Notes: generated by a model not told the origin, from the sequence alone. DNA of 17,404 nt from Vitreoscilla sp. (GCA_014378125.1 JACMOG010000486.1:1-17404); one strand, 5' to 3'; shown: positions 8,697 through 16,805, counted from the first letter of the stretch. Program-made: numbers and translations.

Positions 8697-8735
8697 CTTG
8701 GTCGACAGGTTGAGGCCCAGGCTGATCTGCTTCAT
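8697..8735 (-). mobile_element. Remnant of an IS5-type transposase 5' end
   Basis: Read from ATG 8735 on the minus strand, the first 13 codons give MKQISLGLNLSTK, very close to the characteristic first residues of IS5-group transposases (MKQ..LG.NLSTK followed by RTRKREFL). After K13 the reading changes to DASHSECSG and the similarity ends. This looks like a 39-base scar of an insertion sequence whose remainder was deleted. It sits in the 92-base gap between the convergent lipoprotein and BamE-like genes, and no other part of the element is found in the window. The match is from memory of the family's N-terminus. Confidence 0.6.
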
Positions 8736-8745
8736 GGCCTGAGTC

Positions 8746-9318
8746 TCAAAATGGCGACTGGCGGCTCGAGACGCGGCCAGCATCGGTGAAGAACACCGAG
8801 CCGTTGCCCAGCGCCGGATAGCGGTAGTACCACACGTCCCTGCCATCAAGCCGGAGCTTTTTCGTGGGCTCGCCGAGCAGGCGGCTGACCTCGTCAGCGT
8901 TGATCCCTCGCTCAATCGTCAACCAGTTGGCCCGCAATTGCGCCTGCGGACTTGCGGCGAGCGGGTCTGCCCCGGGCGGCAGCGCCGCGATCGGCGTGGC
9001 CGGGAGCGCGGCTTTGGGCGCAGCATGCGAAAGCGCTTGAGGCGTATTGGAAGCCGATTGTTCGGCCGGGATTGGACGGCTCTCGAGCCGATCCACCTGT
9101 GCCTGCAGGTGCTGCACGGTGTGCCGCAGCGCAGCGACTTCGCGCTGCAGACTCGCGAGGTCAAGATCTGCAGCCCTCGCAGCAGGCAGGATCGCCATCC
9201 CTAGCAGCATGAGAGACCTCAGTGCTGTCCTCGACCAACCTGGCCAAGCATCACGCGATCTCCTGACGCTGGATGGAGGCAGCTGGCCCTGTCGGAAGAC
9301 TCTGTGTGCAGGCACCAT
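8746..9318 (-). CDS. Periplasmic coiled-coil protein with BamE/SmpA-like C-terminus
   Basis: The product is 190 residues. After an unusually long, arginine-containing n-region comes a hydrophobic core and an AxA-type site (LMLLGMAILPAARA, to residue 49), so export is likely. Residues 52-80 form a coiled coil (LASLQREVAALRHTVQHLQ, then AQVDRLE). A Pro/Ala linker runs to about 125. Residues 128-190 resemble the SmpA/OmlA (BamE) fold: W..IERGINADEVSRLLGEPTK, then a strand with DVWYYRYP and VFFTDAGRV. The ATG 9318 lies 7 bases after the cytochrome gene stop, with AAGG overlapping that stop, which supports this start and an operon. An internal M37 start would leave too short an n-region. The role is unknown. 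Confidence 0.7.
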   Translation of the reverse strand: MVPAHRVFRQGQLPPSSVRRSRDAWPGWSRTALRSLMLLGMAILPAARAADLDLASLQREVAALRHTVQHLQAQVDRLESRPIPAEQSASNTPQALSHAAPKAALPATPIAALPPGADPLAASPQAQLRANWLTIERGINADEVSRLLGEPTKKLRLDGRDVWYYRYPALGNGSVFFTDAGRVSSRQSPF

Positions 9319-9325
9319 CGCTGCG

Positions 9326-9929
9326 CTACCTTGAAGCTGCGTACACCGCGACCGCTTTCATCTGTTCCGCAGTCAGCGTGCGAACAACCGCCAGCATGAT
9401 CGGCGCATTCGAACGCACGCCCGACTGAAACCCCTGTAGCTGCGTGATCAGATAGTCGACATGCTGTCCACCGAGGCGCGGAAATGCGGCCATGCCCTCG
9501 GCGAGCGGCCCCGTGGCAGCCCGCACAGGCCGGCACGCCCTGTGCGGGAATTTTGGCAGTAAAGATCTTCTCGCCCGCAGCGACGAGCGCTGCGTCAACG
9601 GCTCGTCCCTGCACCGGCTTCTGGGCCGCGTAGTAGTCAGCCAACTCCCTGATCGTCTCCTCGCTGAGCTGGGAGGCCATTCCCCACATGTAGGCCTGGG
9701 CGTTGGGGTCGCCGCGCAAGTGGCCGCGGAACGCGTCGAGCTGCAGCACGATGTACGCCGGCTGCTGCCCCGCCAAGCGCGGGAACACAGGTGAGACGCT
9801 GCGGCCCTCGGGACCGTGGCAGGCCGAACAGATGCCTGTCGCGAGCGCCTTTCCGTCTTCCGGCGCCGGCGCAGCCGCCGCAGCGGCGGTTGCCAGGATT
9901 CCAAATGCGAGTGCAATGATTTTTCGCAT
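9326..9929 (-). pseudogene. Cytochrome c4-type diheme cytochrome with a one-base frameshift
   Basis: The start ATG 9929 gives MRKIIALAFGILATAAAAAA (signal peptide), then heme site 1 CSACHG, FPRLAGQQPAYI and a long helix region. Heme site 2 is CAGCHG, after which the frame is lost. In the adjacent frame the protein continues LAEGMAAFPRLGGQHVDYL and ends AVYAASR at TAG 9326. Removing one C from the CCCC run at 9509-9512 (plus strand) restores CHGP and a 200-residue protein, the usual size of periplasmic c4 electron carriers. As written, the second domain is replaced by an unrelated tail in the first frame. This is either a true pseudogene or a homopolymer base-call error. The gene is in operon order behind the barrel protein (10-base gap) and before the BamE-like gene. 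Confidence 0.8.
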
Positions 9930-9939
9930 TTTGGTTCGC

Positions 9940-11109
9940 CTAGAAGTTGATCCAGCTGAGGAGGTACAGGGTGTCGTTGTCTCGGACGCTCCTGCCCAGG
10001 CCGTCGTAGTTGGAGCTGCCGCCGTTGAACTTCTTGTACATCGTGTATTGCAGTGCGAACTTGGTGTTCTCGTAAGGCACCCAGTCCAACTCGGAACTCC
10101 AGCCTTTGCTGTCGGGGATGTTGTTGGCGTATCCCGTCACCGCGGTCCCGCCGGGATAAAGCGTCGCATCCGCAGATCCGGTCGTCGAGAAGTAGCCCAA
10201 CGCTGCTCCATACTTTCGTTGGAAATAGTAGCTACTCCCGATTCGAATGGTCGTGAGGTGATCCGTCGGGTTCGAGGACATGCCTGCGCCATACGTCGCA
10301 TCGAGGCTCTGTCGTTCCTTGATACAGGTGGCAGTCGCAGAGATGATGTGTTCGTCGCCGATGTACTGGTACTGGGTGTCGAGAGCCCAGTCACGATAGC
10401 GATTGGTCGAGCCCGCAAGCGCTGTTCCACCGCCCGGAAACATGTTCGCATCGACGCCGTACGCACCGACCTCCCACGAACTGCGACCCCACTGGCGCTC
10501 GTACGCCAGCCTCCAGTAGGGAGCCAGGCCACGTACGACGTTGGTACTGGTGCTGTCGATGACCGCCGCGGCGGGTGCAGAGTGGTAGCCGCCGAATTCC
10601 ACGAACACCGAGTCGAGCCAGGACCCGTACACGCTGATGCCCGCCACACCTGCAGCGACCAGCCCACCGGCGATCAGCGTCGACACGCCGGGCGCCGGCG
10701 CGGTGGCGCTACGCTGATCGAACGGCGACTGCCAAGCCGGGGTCGTGTTCCAAAGGTCCTGGACCGTCGGGTCATTGTTGGCACTGATGCCCCAAAGGAA
10801 GTCGTCGCTCGCGGCTCGGGCATATCGAATGTCAGTGTTGTCCCAGCCGAAGGAGCCCGCCGTGCCGTCATAGGTCATCTGCACGAAGGCGCCGAAGTTG
10901 GGCGCGATGCGTCCGGCGTAGAACAGGCTGGCTTGCTGCGGGAACAGGACCTGGCCGTTCTTCGCCAGAGCATCGGCAGGCACCGCGCCGGTGCCGGCCT
11001 GCGTGTCGGGAACGCTTTTCTTTGTCGAGGTGTAGGAGGCCTGGAACATGAATGACAGCGGCGGTAGCTGATTCAGCGAGAGGGTTTGATCCCTGAACTT
11101 CTCGCTGAT
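9940..11109 (-). pseudogene. Outer-membrane beta-barrel protein, 5' end deleted
   Basis: About 369 residues follow the first internal Met (11049), ending in LYLLSWINF, a typical barrel terminus with a final Phe. Alternating strands such as FGAFVQMTYDG, YWRLAYERQWG and KFALQYTMYKKF support a porin-like barrel. I recall similar proteins beside cytochromes that begin with a signal peptide and a CxxCH site and read FKLNGYTL..LPPLSFM before the barrel. Here the reading continues upstream of Met 11049 as DQTLSLNQLPPLSFM, so the coding sequence clearly extends 5'. It then hits TAG 11110-11112 with no start or signal peptide. The N-terminal export and heme part is therefore missing. Without it the protein cannot reach the outer membrane. 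Confidence 0.75.
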
Positions 11110-11458
11110 CTACATGTTGTACGCGATCGACGGCGTGTCGTTCGACCAGGATCTCCTCGAGAGGCTGGCCTCCGAGCAGGATCCGGTGGCGCAGAAGAGC
11201 CTGCTCCGCGCAACCTGGTACCTGATGACGCCCGCCAGCATGGCGGCGCTCAAGGCGTTCGCCGAGCGGCCCGGCGTCGATCCGGCGCTGGCCAGCCACG
11301 CCAACGAGCTGCGCAGCAGTTTCTCCGGCCTGAGCTTCTCGTTCTCCAACACGGAAACGTTGCGGAACGAGCGCCGCAAGATGATGCAGCGCCCGATCAG
11401 CGACGAGGCGCTGATCGAGTTCGATTCTTACACGATGAAGCTGCTGGCGAAGCTCTGA
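11090..11458 (+). pseudogene. 5'-truncated hypothetical gene
   Basis: The frame opens just after TGA 11087-11089 and reads SLNFSLIYMLYAIDGVSFDQ and on to TGA 11456-11458, about 122 residues. The sequence looks coding (GC-rich third positions, helical composition, e.g. LLRATWYLMTPASMAALKAF), but the first Met (11114) has no ribosome site and conserved-looking residues precede it. It is probably the C-terminal two thirds of a larger protein that was cut at the junction with the minus-strand barrel gene. I do not recognise the family. The next gene starts 12 bases downstream with its own AGG, suggesting the two once formed an operon. Confidence 0.55.
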
Positions 11459-11470
11459 CGACAGGCCTGC

Positions 11471-12316
11471 ATGTCCAAACGCAAGAAACAACAAAGGCCT
11501 GCGCGCTCGACCCATGTCGCAGGCGTGCCCCCAGCAAGACAACCTGGCGCAGGGGTGGGGCCTGGGGCGTCTAGGCGGCGATCGTCGTCGCGCTGATCTC
11601 CGGCTTCTATCCGTTCGTGGTGTACCCGTTGATCTCGTTGCTGACCGAGGGGCGACTGCGGTGGCGATGCCGGCCTGAAGCTCGATGCGCACGGCTACAT
11701 CCTGCGACTGCGCTACATGACGACGCTCAAGAGCCGATGGGGCGGCAGCGTGCGCGAGATGCGTGACTTCCTTTCCGAGTGCCGCGCGGCTGGGCTCGAC
11801 GTCGCGAAGCTGAAGACGCTCGAGGCGTTGATCGAGCGCGACGCGGGCTGGGTGGCCGACAGCGCCCGGGACCTCGAGGGCGCGGATCGCCACGCGCTCG
11901 CCGCCATCGACCTCGCGGGCGACGGCCGCTTCCTCGACAAGGCCACGCAGAGCTCGCTGCTCGGCGAGGCGGCGTGGGACGAGGAACGCCTGAAGCGCCT
12001 GGATCGCGCACGCGCGCTGTACGTGCGTGACGTGGCTGTCCTCCCGGAGGATGGCTGGGCCTGGGGACACCTCGGCTACTGCCAGGCCAAGCTGGGACTC
12101 GCCGCCGACAGCGCCGCGTCGTATCGCCGCGGTGCCGAACTGGGCGATCCCTACGCCGAGAACGAATGGGGCAAGGCGCTGTGGTTCGGCGTCGCGCCGG
12201 TGAAGGCCGACCGCGCCGCGGCCATCCCCTGGTTCGAGAAGTCAGCCGCCACCGGGCTGCCCGAGGCGGTCACCAATCTGATGTGGGCGAGGAAGCAGTT
12301 GGGCGGCAAGGGCTGA
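11471..12316 (+). pseudogene. Membrane-anchored DUF4034-like protein, multiply broken
   Basis: ATG 11471 (AGG 6 bases upstream) starts MSKRKKQQRPARS, a basic cytoplasmic tail, and this frame stops at 11594. A second frame carries an in-frame TAG (11572) and then AAIVVALISGFYPFVVYPLI, a clear membrane helix, to about 11655. The third segment, back in the first frame, is open from 11645. It reads GLKLDAHGYILRLRYMTTLK, SRWGGSVREMRDFLSE, and then about 180 residues with tetratricopeptide/Sel1-like repeats (WGHLGYCQAKLGLAADSAAS; YAENEWGKALWFG) to TGA 12314-12316. RWGGS is a hallmark I associate with DUF4034. The pieces suggest one original gene with a nonsense change, frameshifts and an internal deletion. 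The C-terminal 199 residues from ATG 11717 could still be translated. Confidence 0.65.
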
Positions 12317-12320
12317 AGCG

Positions 12321-12653
12321 ATGCACACTTCCAGGGCGGGACGCCCTCCCGCGCCACCGAGAACGCCCGTGCCGACCTGGTACTTCCTCCCCTTGCTCGC
12401 CCTGCTTCTTGCCAGCGGTCACGCCCATTCGGCATCGGCCGAGGCCCCGCACCCGACGAGCGCCTCGGCCGCCTCCGGCGCCGCCGGCACGATCGCCGCC
12501 ACCTGCCCCGGGCGGGCCGCCTCCTCGCCGCAGGGCGCCGGCCAGCCGTCGAGCAAGCTGCGCCACATGCCTGCCGAGGGCGATCCGTGCGCAAGCTCGT
12601 TCGGTCCGGGTACCCCGCTGCGCCGACTGGCGCCAGTGAGCGCCGGCGGTTGA
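12321..12653 (+). CDS. Small putative secreted protein, unrecognised
   Basis: The product is 110 residues. An arginine/proline-rich start is followed by a hydrophobic core WYFLPLLALLLASGHAHSA (20-38) that reads as a signal peptide, then an Ala/Ser/Pro-rich, low-complexity body with two cysteines (C62, C89). ATG 12321 is 4 bases after the DUF4034 stop, but the ribosome site is weak. Third positions are GC-rich, consistent with coding. No family recognised. Antisense frames here look worse. Confidence 0.45.
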   Translation: MHTSRAGRPPAPPRTPVPTWYFLPLLALLLASGHAHSASAEAPHPTSASAASGAAGTIAATCPGRAASSPQGAGQPSSKLRHMPAEGDPCASSFGPGTPLRRLAPVSAGG

Positions 12654-12731
12654 CGTATCGGCACGACGAATCCTCACCCCCTCAATCTAGGGAAGAAGGA
12701 ACCCGAATACGGATGCCTGTACCTCTATGGA

Positions 12732-12755
12732 AACGCTCGGGACGAGCGTTGCTCG
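12732..12755. promoter_or_regulatory. Overlapping alternative hairpins upstream of the sedolisin gene
   Basis: AACGCTCG (12732-12739) pairs perfectly with CGAGCGTT (12743-12750) across a GGA loop. The same CGAGC (12743-12747) can instead pair with GCTCG (12751-12755) across GTT. The two stems are mutually exclusive. The first may serve as terminator for the upstream gene (no T-run) or the whole as a regulator site. The 210-base gap 12654-12863 otherwise shows only TATAGT at 12804-12809 as a possible -10 box, without a fitting -35. Confidence 0.4.
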
Positions 12756-12863
12756 CAAACCCGTTAAACGTTTTCCAGCGGAATTCTCGAACGCGCCGGT
12801 ACCTATAGTGCATCGGCGCAGGCCACCGCCGCGCCGATCAACCGCGTCCTCGAGGAGAAGACA

Positions 12864-14771
12864 TTGAAATTCCGTTTGGCCACCGTCGTCGCAGCCGCCC
12901 TGCTCGCTGCCGGCGCCGTCCCGTCCGTCAAAGCCGCCGTGCCCGCCGCAGGCCAGTCCAGGATCATGAAGGCGCCGCTCGTCGACCTGGGCCTGGCGCC
13001 CTCCGACGCCGTGCAGACGATCGCGCTGTCGCTGCCGCTGCGCAACGCCGCGGCGCTCGACACGTTCATCGCCAGCACCGTCGACCCGTCCAGCGCCAAC
13101 TTCCGCAAGTTTCTGACGACGGCCCAGTTCGCCGACGCCTACGGCGCCACGCACGATGCCGTGGCGCAGGTCACCGCGTTCCTGGCCGCCAACGGCATCG
13201 CCGTGAGCGAGGTGTCCGACAACCGCCTGCTGGTGACGGCCACCGCCACCAACGCACAGCTGAGCAGCATGTTCGGCGCCGCCATCCACGCCTACAGCCA
13301 AGGCGGGCAGGTCTTCCAGCGCCCGGTGGGCACCGCCGTGATGCCGCTGGGCCTGAAAGGCCTGGCCCAGTCCGTCACCGGCCTCGACACGCAGCCGTTG
13401 GCGCACTCGCACGTGCAGTACCTGCCGCGCGATGGCGCGCTGTCCGCAGAACCCGCCCCCGCGGTTCAATCGCTGGACGGCAACGTGGTCATCACCGACA
13501 CGCCGGGCTACCTCACCACCGGCGACGTGCTCAACACCTACAACGGCCTGCAGTTGCCCGCGCGCGGCATGAGCGGCGCCGGCACCACCATCGGCATCAT
13601 GACGTTCGCGGGTTTCTCGCAGAGCGACGCCTACGCCTACTGGTCGGTGATCAAGCAGCCGGTGCTGGCCAACCGCATCACCGAGATCGGCGTGGCCGGC
13701 CACAAGGCCCGTCCCACCGACAACGGCGCGGACGAGACCAGCCTGGACGTGGAACAGGCCGGCGGCCTCGCCCCGCAGGCCAACATCCGCGTGTACGAAG
13801 CGGCCAACACGCGCCTGGGCGCCCTGCAGCTCTATTCGCAGGCGATCAACGAGAACAAGTGCGACACGCTGTCCATCAGCTGGGGCGAGGCCGAGGTGGC
13901 CGAATACACGGCCGACCTGCTCGCCTACGACACGATGTTCAAGCAGGCCGCCGCCCAAGGCACGCCCATCATGGCGTCGGCGGGCGACTCGGGCGCGTAC
14001 GACATCAATCGCAGCACCTACCTGTACCCGCAGTTCACGCCCATCCTCACGGTGGATTTCCCGGCGAGCCACCCGCTGGTGCTCGCCCCAGGCGGCACCA
14101 CGCTGCCCACGCAGATCCAGATGAAGTACGCGCTGCTGACGGTGCCCACGGAGCGCCCGTGGGGCTGGGACTACTTCCGCGACTACTACGTCGGCCACTA
14201 CGGCCAGGCCGTGTACTACTCCCAGGTGTTCCCGGTGGGCGGCGGCGGCGGCGTGAGCGTGGTCTGGGACGTGCCCAGCTACCAGGCGGGCCTCGCCGGC
14301 GTGAAGAAGTCGTCCCCGGGCCAGTCGATGTTCGGCCCCGCCAACTACAACCCGACGACGCAGACCTTCAGCGGCCCCGTGGTCGACTACATCGACATGC
14401 CCGGCAACGTTGCCGGCCGCAACGTGCCCGACGTCTCGCTCAACGCAGACCCCAACACCGGCTACTACCTGGTGTTCGGCAACTCGATGTACGCGGGCGG
14501 CGGCGGCACCAGCTTCGTGGCCCCGCAGCTGAACGGCATCTTCTCGCTGATCACGCAGCAGGCCGGCAAGCGCCTGGGCCTGCTGCAACCGCAGCTGTAC
14601 AAGGCCTTCCGCACCCTGGGCTACGGCACCGGTTCGCCGTTCCGTGCCGTCGGCGCGGGCACCAACCTCTACTACGCGGCCACCAATGGCTACAACCCGG
14701 CCAGCGGCCTGGGCGTGCTCAACATCGACAACCTGTCCAAGGTGCTGGCCCCGGTGGCCACCTCGAACTGA
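12864..14771 (+). CDS. S53-family serine-carboxyl peptidase (sedolisin/kumamolisin type), secreted
   Basis: The product is 635 residues, starting at TTG 12864 with GAGGAG six bases upstream; no ATG is available. Signal peptide 1-24 (VKA cleavage). The pro-kumamolisin activation domain spans about 45-185 (ALSLPLRNAAALDTFIA ... FRKFLTTAQFADAYGAT). The catalytic domain spans about 212-625. It has the E291/D295 pair in DETSLDVEQ, the oxyanion D375 in SAGDSG and the nucleophile S550 in GGGGTSFVAP. All catalytic residues are present, so an acid-active secreted endopeptidase is expected. The usual C-terminal Ca2+-binding aspartates seem absent: the equivalent spots read FRAVG and GYNPASG. The PEP-CTERM gene follows after 44 bases on the same strand. 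Confidence 0.92.
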   Translation: MKFRLATVVAAALLAAGAVPSVKAAVPAAGQSRIMKAPLVDLGLAPSDAVQTIALSLPLRNAAALDTFIASTVDPSSANFRKFLTTAQFADAYGATHDAVAQVTAFLAANGIAVSEVSDNRLLVTATATNAQLSSMFGAAIHAYSQGGQVFQRPVGTAVMPLGLKGLAQSVTGLDTQPLAHSHVQYLPRDGALSAEPAPAVQSLDGNVVITDTPGYLTTGDVLNTYNGLQLPARGMSGAGTTIGIMTFAGFSQSDAYAYWSVIKQPVLANRITEIGVAGHKARPTDNGADETSLDVEQAGGLAPQANIRVYEAANTRLGALQLYSQAINENKCDTLSISWGEAEVAEYTADLLAYDTMFKQAAAQGTPIMASAGDSGAYDINRSTYLYPQFTPILTVDFPASHPLVLAPGGTTLPTQIQMKYALLTVPTERPWGWDYFRDYYVGHYGQAVYYSQVFPVGGGGGVSVVWDVPSYQAGLAGVKKSSPGQSMFGPANYNPTTQTFSGPVVDYIDMPGNVAGRNVPDVSLNADPNTGYYLVFGNSMYAGGGGTSFVAPQLNGIFSLITQQAGKRLGLLQPQLYKAFRTLGYGTGSPFRAVGAGTNLYYAATNGYNPASGLGVLNIDNLSKVLAPVATSN

Positions 14772-14815
14772 GCGACCCGTTGTCCCGAACCATTCTCAAT
14801 CCAAGGACCCTATCG

Positions 14816-15403
14816 ATGATCCGCAACACTCTTCTCGCCGCCTGCGCCGCCGTGGCGCTGGCCGGCCCGGCTTTCGCCGGCACCACCCACGACATCGCCA
14901 CCCAGGACGTGTTCTTCAACCCGCTAGCCTTCACCGACGGGCTGAACACTGCCGGCACGTTCGGCGTCACCTTCGACGGCAAGGGCGCCTTCGACGAGGT
15001 GTTCACGTTCTTCGCGCCGCCCACGTCGTCGCAGATCCAGTTCGACGGCAGCGCCGACTATGTCAACGGGAAGGCCACGGTCTCCTTCACCAGCTTCGAG
15101 TTCGGCGTGTTCAACGGCCTGGACTACGACGGTCAGACGGGCGACGTCATCGGCGCCAATGTGACCACGCTGGCAATGGACCAGAGCTATCTCACCAAGT
15201 TCGCGTTCGGCGGCCAGTCGGCCGACTTCCTGGGCAGCGGCGTGTACTACTTCGAGGTGAAGGGCACGTCGCTCGCGGTCGGCAGCGACTTCGGCGGCCA
15301 CATCAACACCACCGCCATCCCCGAGCCGACGAACGTCGCCCTGTTGCTGGCCGGCCTGGGGCTGCTGGGCGGACTGGCCCGTCGGCGCAATCAGGCCCAC
15401 TGA
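14816..15403 (+). CDS. PEP-CTERM protein, FxDxF-like type
   Basis: The product is 195 residues. The signal peptide ends AFA at about 21. A beta-rich body follows, with GAFDEVFTFF (57-66) recalling the FxDxF class. The C-terminal sorting signal is PEP at 169-171, hydrophobic helix NVALLLAGLGLLGGLA, then RRR. Such proteins are recognised and cleaved by exosortase (EpsH/XrtA type) and sent to the cell surface or exopolysaccharide matrix. No exosortase is in the window, so it must be encoded elsewhere. AAGGA lies nine bases before ATG 14816. It is close behind the sedolisin gene and may be co-transcribed. Confidence 0.9.
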   Translation: MIRNTLLAACAAVALAGPAFAGTTHDIATQDVFFNPLAFTDGLNTAGTFGVTFDGKGAFDEVFTFFAPPTSSQIQFDGSADYVNGKATVSFTSFEFGVFNGLDYDGQTGDVIGANVTTLAMDQSYLTKFAFGGQSADFLGSGVYYFEVKGTSLAVGSDFGGHINTTAIPEPTNVALLLAGLGLLGGLARRRNQAH

Positions 15404-15431
15404 GCCGTGACGCTGGCGTCGCGGGGGCTCA
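15401..15431. terminator. Imperfect hairpin spanning the two convergent stop codons
   Basis: TGAGCC (15401-15406) pairs with GGCTCA (15426-15431), with an inner GACG/CGTC stem around CTGG (15409-15420) and unpaired GT and GCGGG between. Both outer arms contain the TGA stop of one gene. A shared bidirectional terminator for the PEP-CTERM and S41-like genes is plausible; no T-tract is seen. Confidence 0.4.
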
Positions 15432-16805
15432 ACGCTCCTGCGACAACCAGTCCTGCACCGCCTGCATCAGGGGCACGCTGACATCCTTCAGCGCGTCGTC
15501 GGGCTCGATGGGCACGCGCTGGACCACGCCCTTGCGGTCGGCCGCGCGCGTCTCCAGCACGCCCAGCAGGCTGCCGTCGGACAGCCGGTGCACCACCACG
15601 CCCTCGGTGGGGAAGCCGGCTGTGACGGCGCCGAAGAAGCGCGTGTGCGGCCGCCCGCGGAACGCGACGGCGAGATCCTCCCCCGCGTTGCGCGTGCCGG
15701 GGCCCAGCAGCACGGCCACCGGGCCGCTGAAGGGGGGCTCGGGCGATGCCTGCACGTCCATCAGCGCGGGGCCGCCGGCCACGCGCGACACGCCGCGGTC
15801 GGCGATCCAGTCCTGCGTCTCTTGACGGCTCACCGTGGCGCCGATGGCCGGGCCGCCCAGCAGCGAGGACAACGCCGCGAACGCCGGCCACGGCGCCTGG
15901 GTGTCGTGGTCGCGCAGGTCGACGATCCAGGCGCGCGGATGGCGCGCGGCGAGCTCCGAGACCGTGTCGTGCAGCGACGTGGCCCAGGCGAGCGCCTCGG
16001 CGTCGGCGCTGGCGTCGAGCCCGCGCAGGCGCACGATGGCGATGCCGTCGGCGAGCAGCTCGAGCTCGGGCGCGCGCGTGACGGGCGCGCGACGCATCGG
16101 CGGCGCCTCGCCGGGAATGGCGGCAAAGCCGTGGGTATCGTGCACCGCCTGCATCAGGCCGCGCAGCGTCCACGCCACGTCGCCCGCCTCCTGCGCGCCG
16201 CTGCCCAGCATGCGCGCGGTGTCGTAGCTGGCGTGCGGGTCGTTCAGCGGGTCGACGAAACCGTTGAAGTACGTCCGCAACGCCTCGTCCATCAGCGGGG
16301 CGATGGCCAGCGAGCGCTCGCCGATGTCGAAGCGGGCGTCGGAGCATTCGAGCGCGAACGACGCGGCCACGGTGCCCGCCAGCGTGGCGCCCAGCAGGCG
16401 CACGCCCAGCGTCTTCGCATCGTCGGGCACGTAGACCGACAGGCGGTCGATGACCTGCGCGTGGGGCTCGATGGTCAGCGGCGGGCCCACCAGCACGCTG
16501 GAGGCGCCACCGTCGGCGCGCAGGTTCAACACCATCTGCGGCAGCACGTGGGCCGGCACGTCGGCGCGGTTGTCGACCGACAGCGTGATCCAGAGGCGAT
16601 GGCGTTGCTGCCAGCGGACGTCCCAGTTGGCCAGGGCCACGGGCTGGGCGGCGTCGAGAGAGGCGGACAGGGCGTCGGTGGCTTGCGACGGCACATCCGC
16701 GGCGGGATGGAGGGTGCAGGTGGCGCGTGCCGGGGCGGCGTGGGCGGTGGCCGCTGACAGCAGCGAGAGGACGGCGATCAGGAACGGGGCGCGCTTGAGC
16801 TTCAT
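15429..16805 (-). CDS. S41-type peptidase homologue, probably catalytically inactive
   Basis: The product is 458 residues with signal peptide 1-23 (AHA). Residues 25-155 look like an extra beta domain. From about 160 the tail-specific protease (S41) layout is visible: ARMLGSGAQEAGDVAWTLRG, IAIVRLRGLDAS, then RAWIVDLRDH (291-300) and PVAVLLGPGTRNAGEDLAVA (362-381), followed by FRGRPHTRFFGAVTAGFPT. In active relatives the last block reads T-x-S with the catalytic serine third. Here it is T371-R372-N373, and codon AAC differs from AGC by one transition. No PDZ domain is obvious. A non-proteolytic, peptide-binding role is one possibility. There is no good ribosome site before ATG 16805. The gene converges on the PEP-CTERM gene with 25 bases between stops. 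Confidence 0.75.
   Translation of the reverse strand: MKLKRAPFLIAVLSLLSAATAHAAPARATCTLHPAADVPSQATDALSASLDAAQPVALANWDVRWQQRHRLWITLSVDNRADVPAHVLPQMVLNLRADGGASSVLVGPPLTIEPHAQVIDRLSVYVPDDAKTLGVRLLGATLAGTVAASFALECSDARFDIGERSLAIAPLMDEALRTYFNGFVDPLNDPHASYDTARMLGSGAQEAGDVAWTLRGLMQAVHDTHGFAAIPGEAPPMRRAPVTRAPELELLADGIAIVRLRGLDASADAEALAWATSLHDTVSELAARHPRAWIVDLRDHDTQAPWPAFAALSSLLGGPAIGATVSRQETQDWIADRGVSRVAGGPALMDVQASPEPPFSGPVAVLLGPGTRNAGEDLAVAFRGRPHTRFFGAVTAGFPTEGVVVHRLSDGSLLGVLETRAADRKGVVQRVPIEPDDALKDVSVPLMQAVQDWLSQER

Noticed and set aside
11081..11094. AGGGTTTGATCCCT resembling a tRNA T-arm at the junction, as a possible att site
   Set aside because: Only a 4-bp stem with a non-standard loop, no acceptor stem or CCA, and no match to the tRNA-Ser 3' end.
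12687..14588. 633-codon open frame antisense to the sedolisin gene
   Set aside because: Histidine-, arginine- and valine-rich shadow of a GC-rich gene. The plus strand carries a clear signal peptide, prodomain and catalytic motifs.
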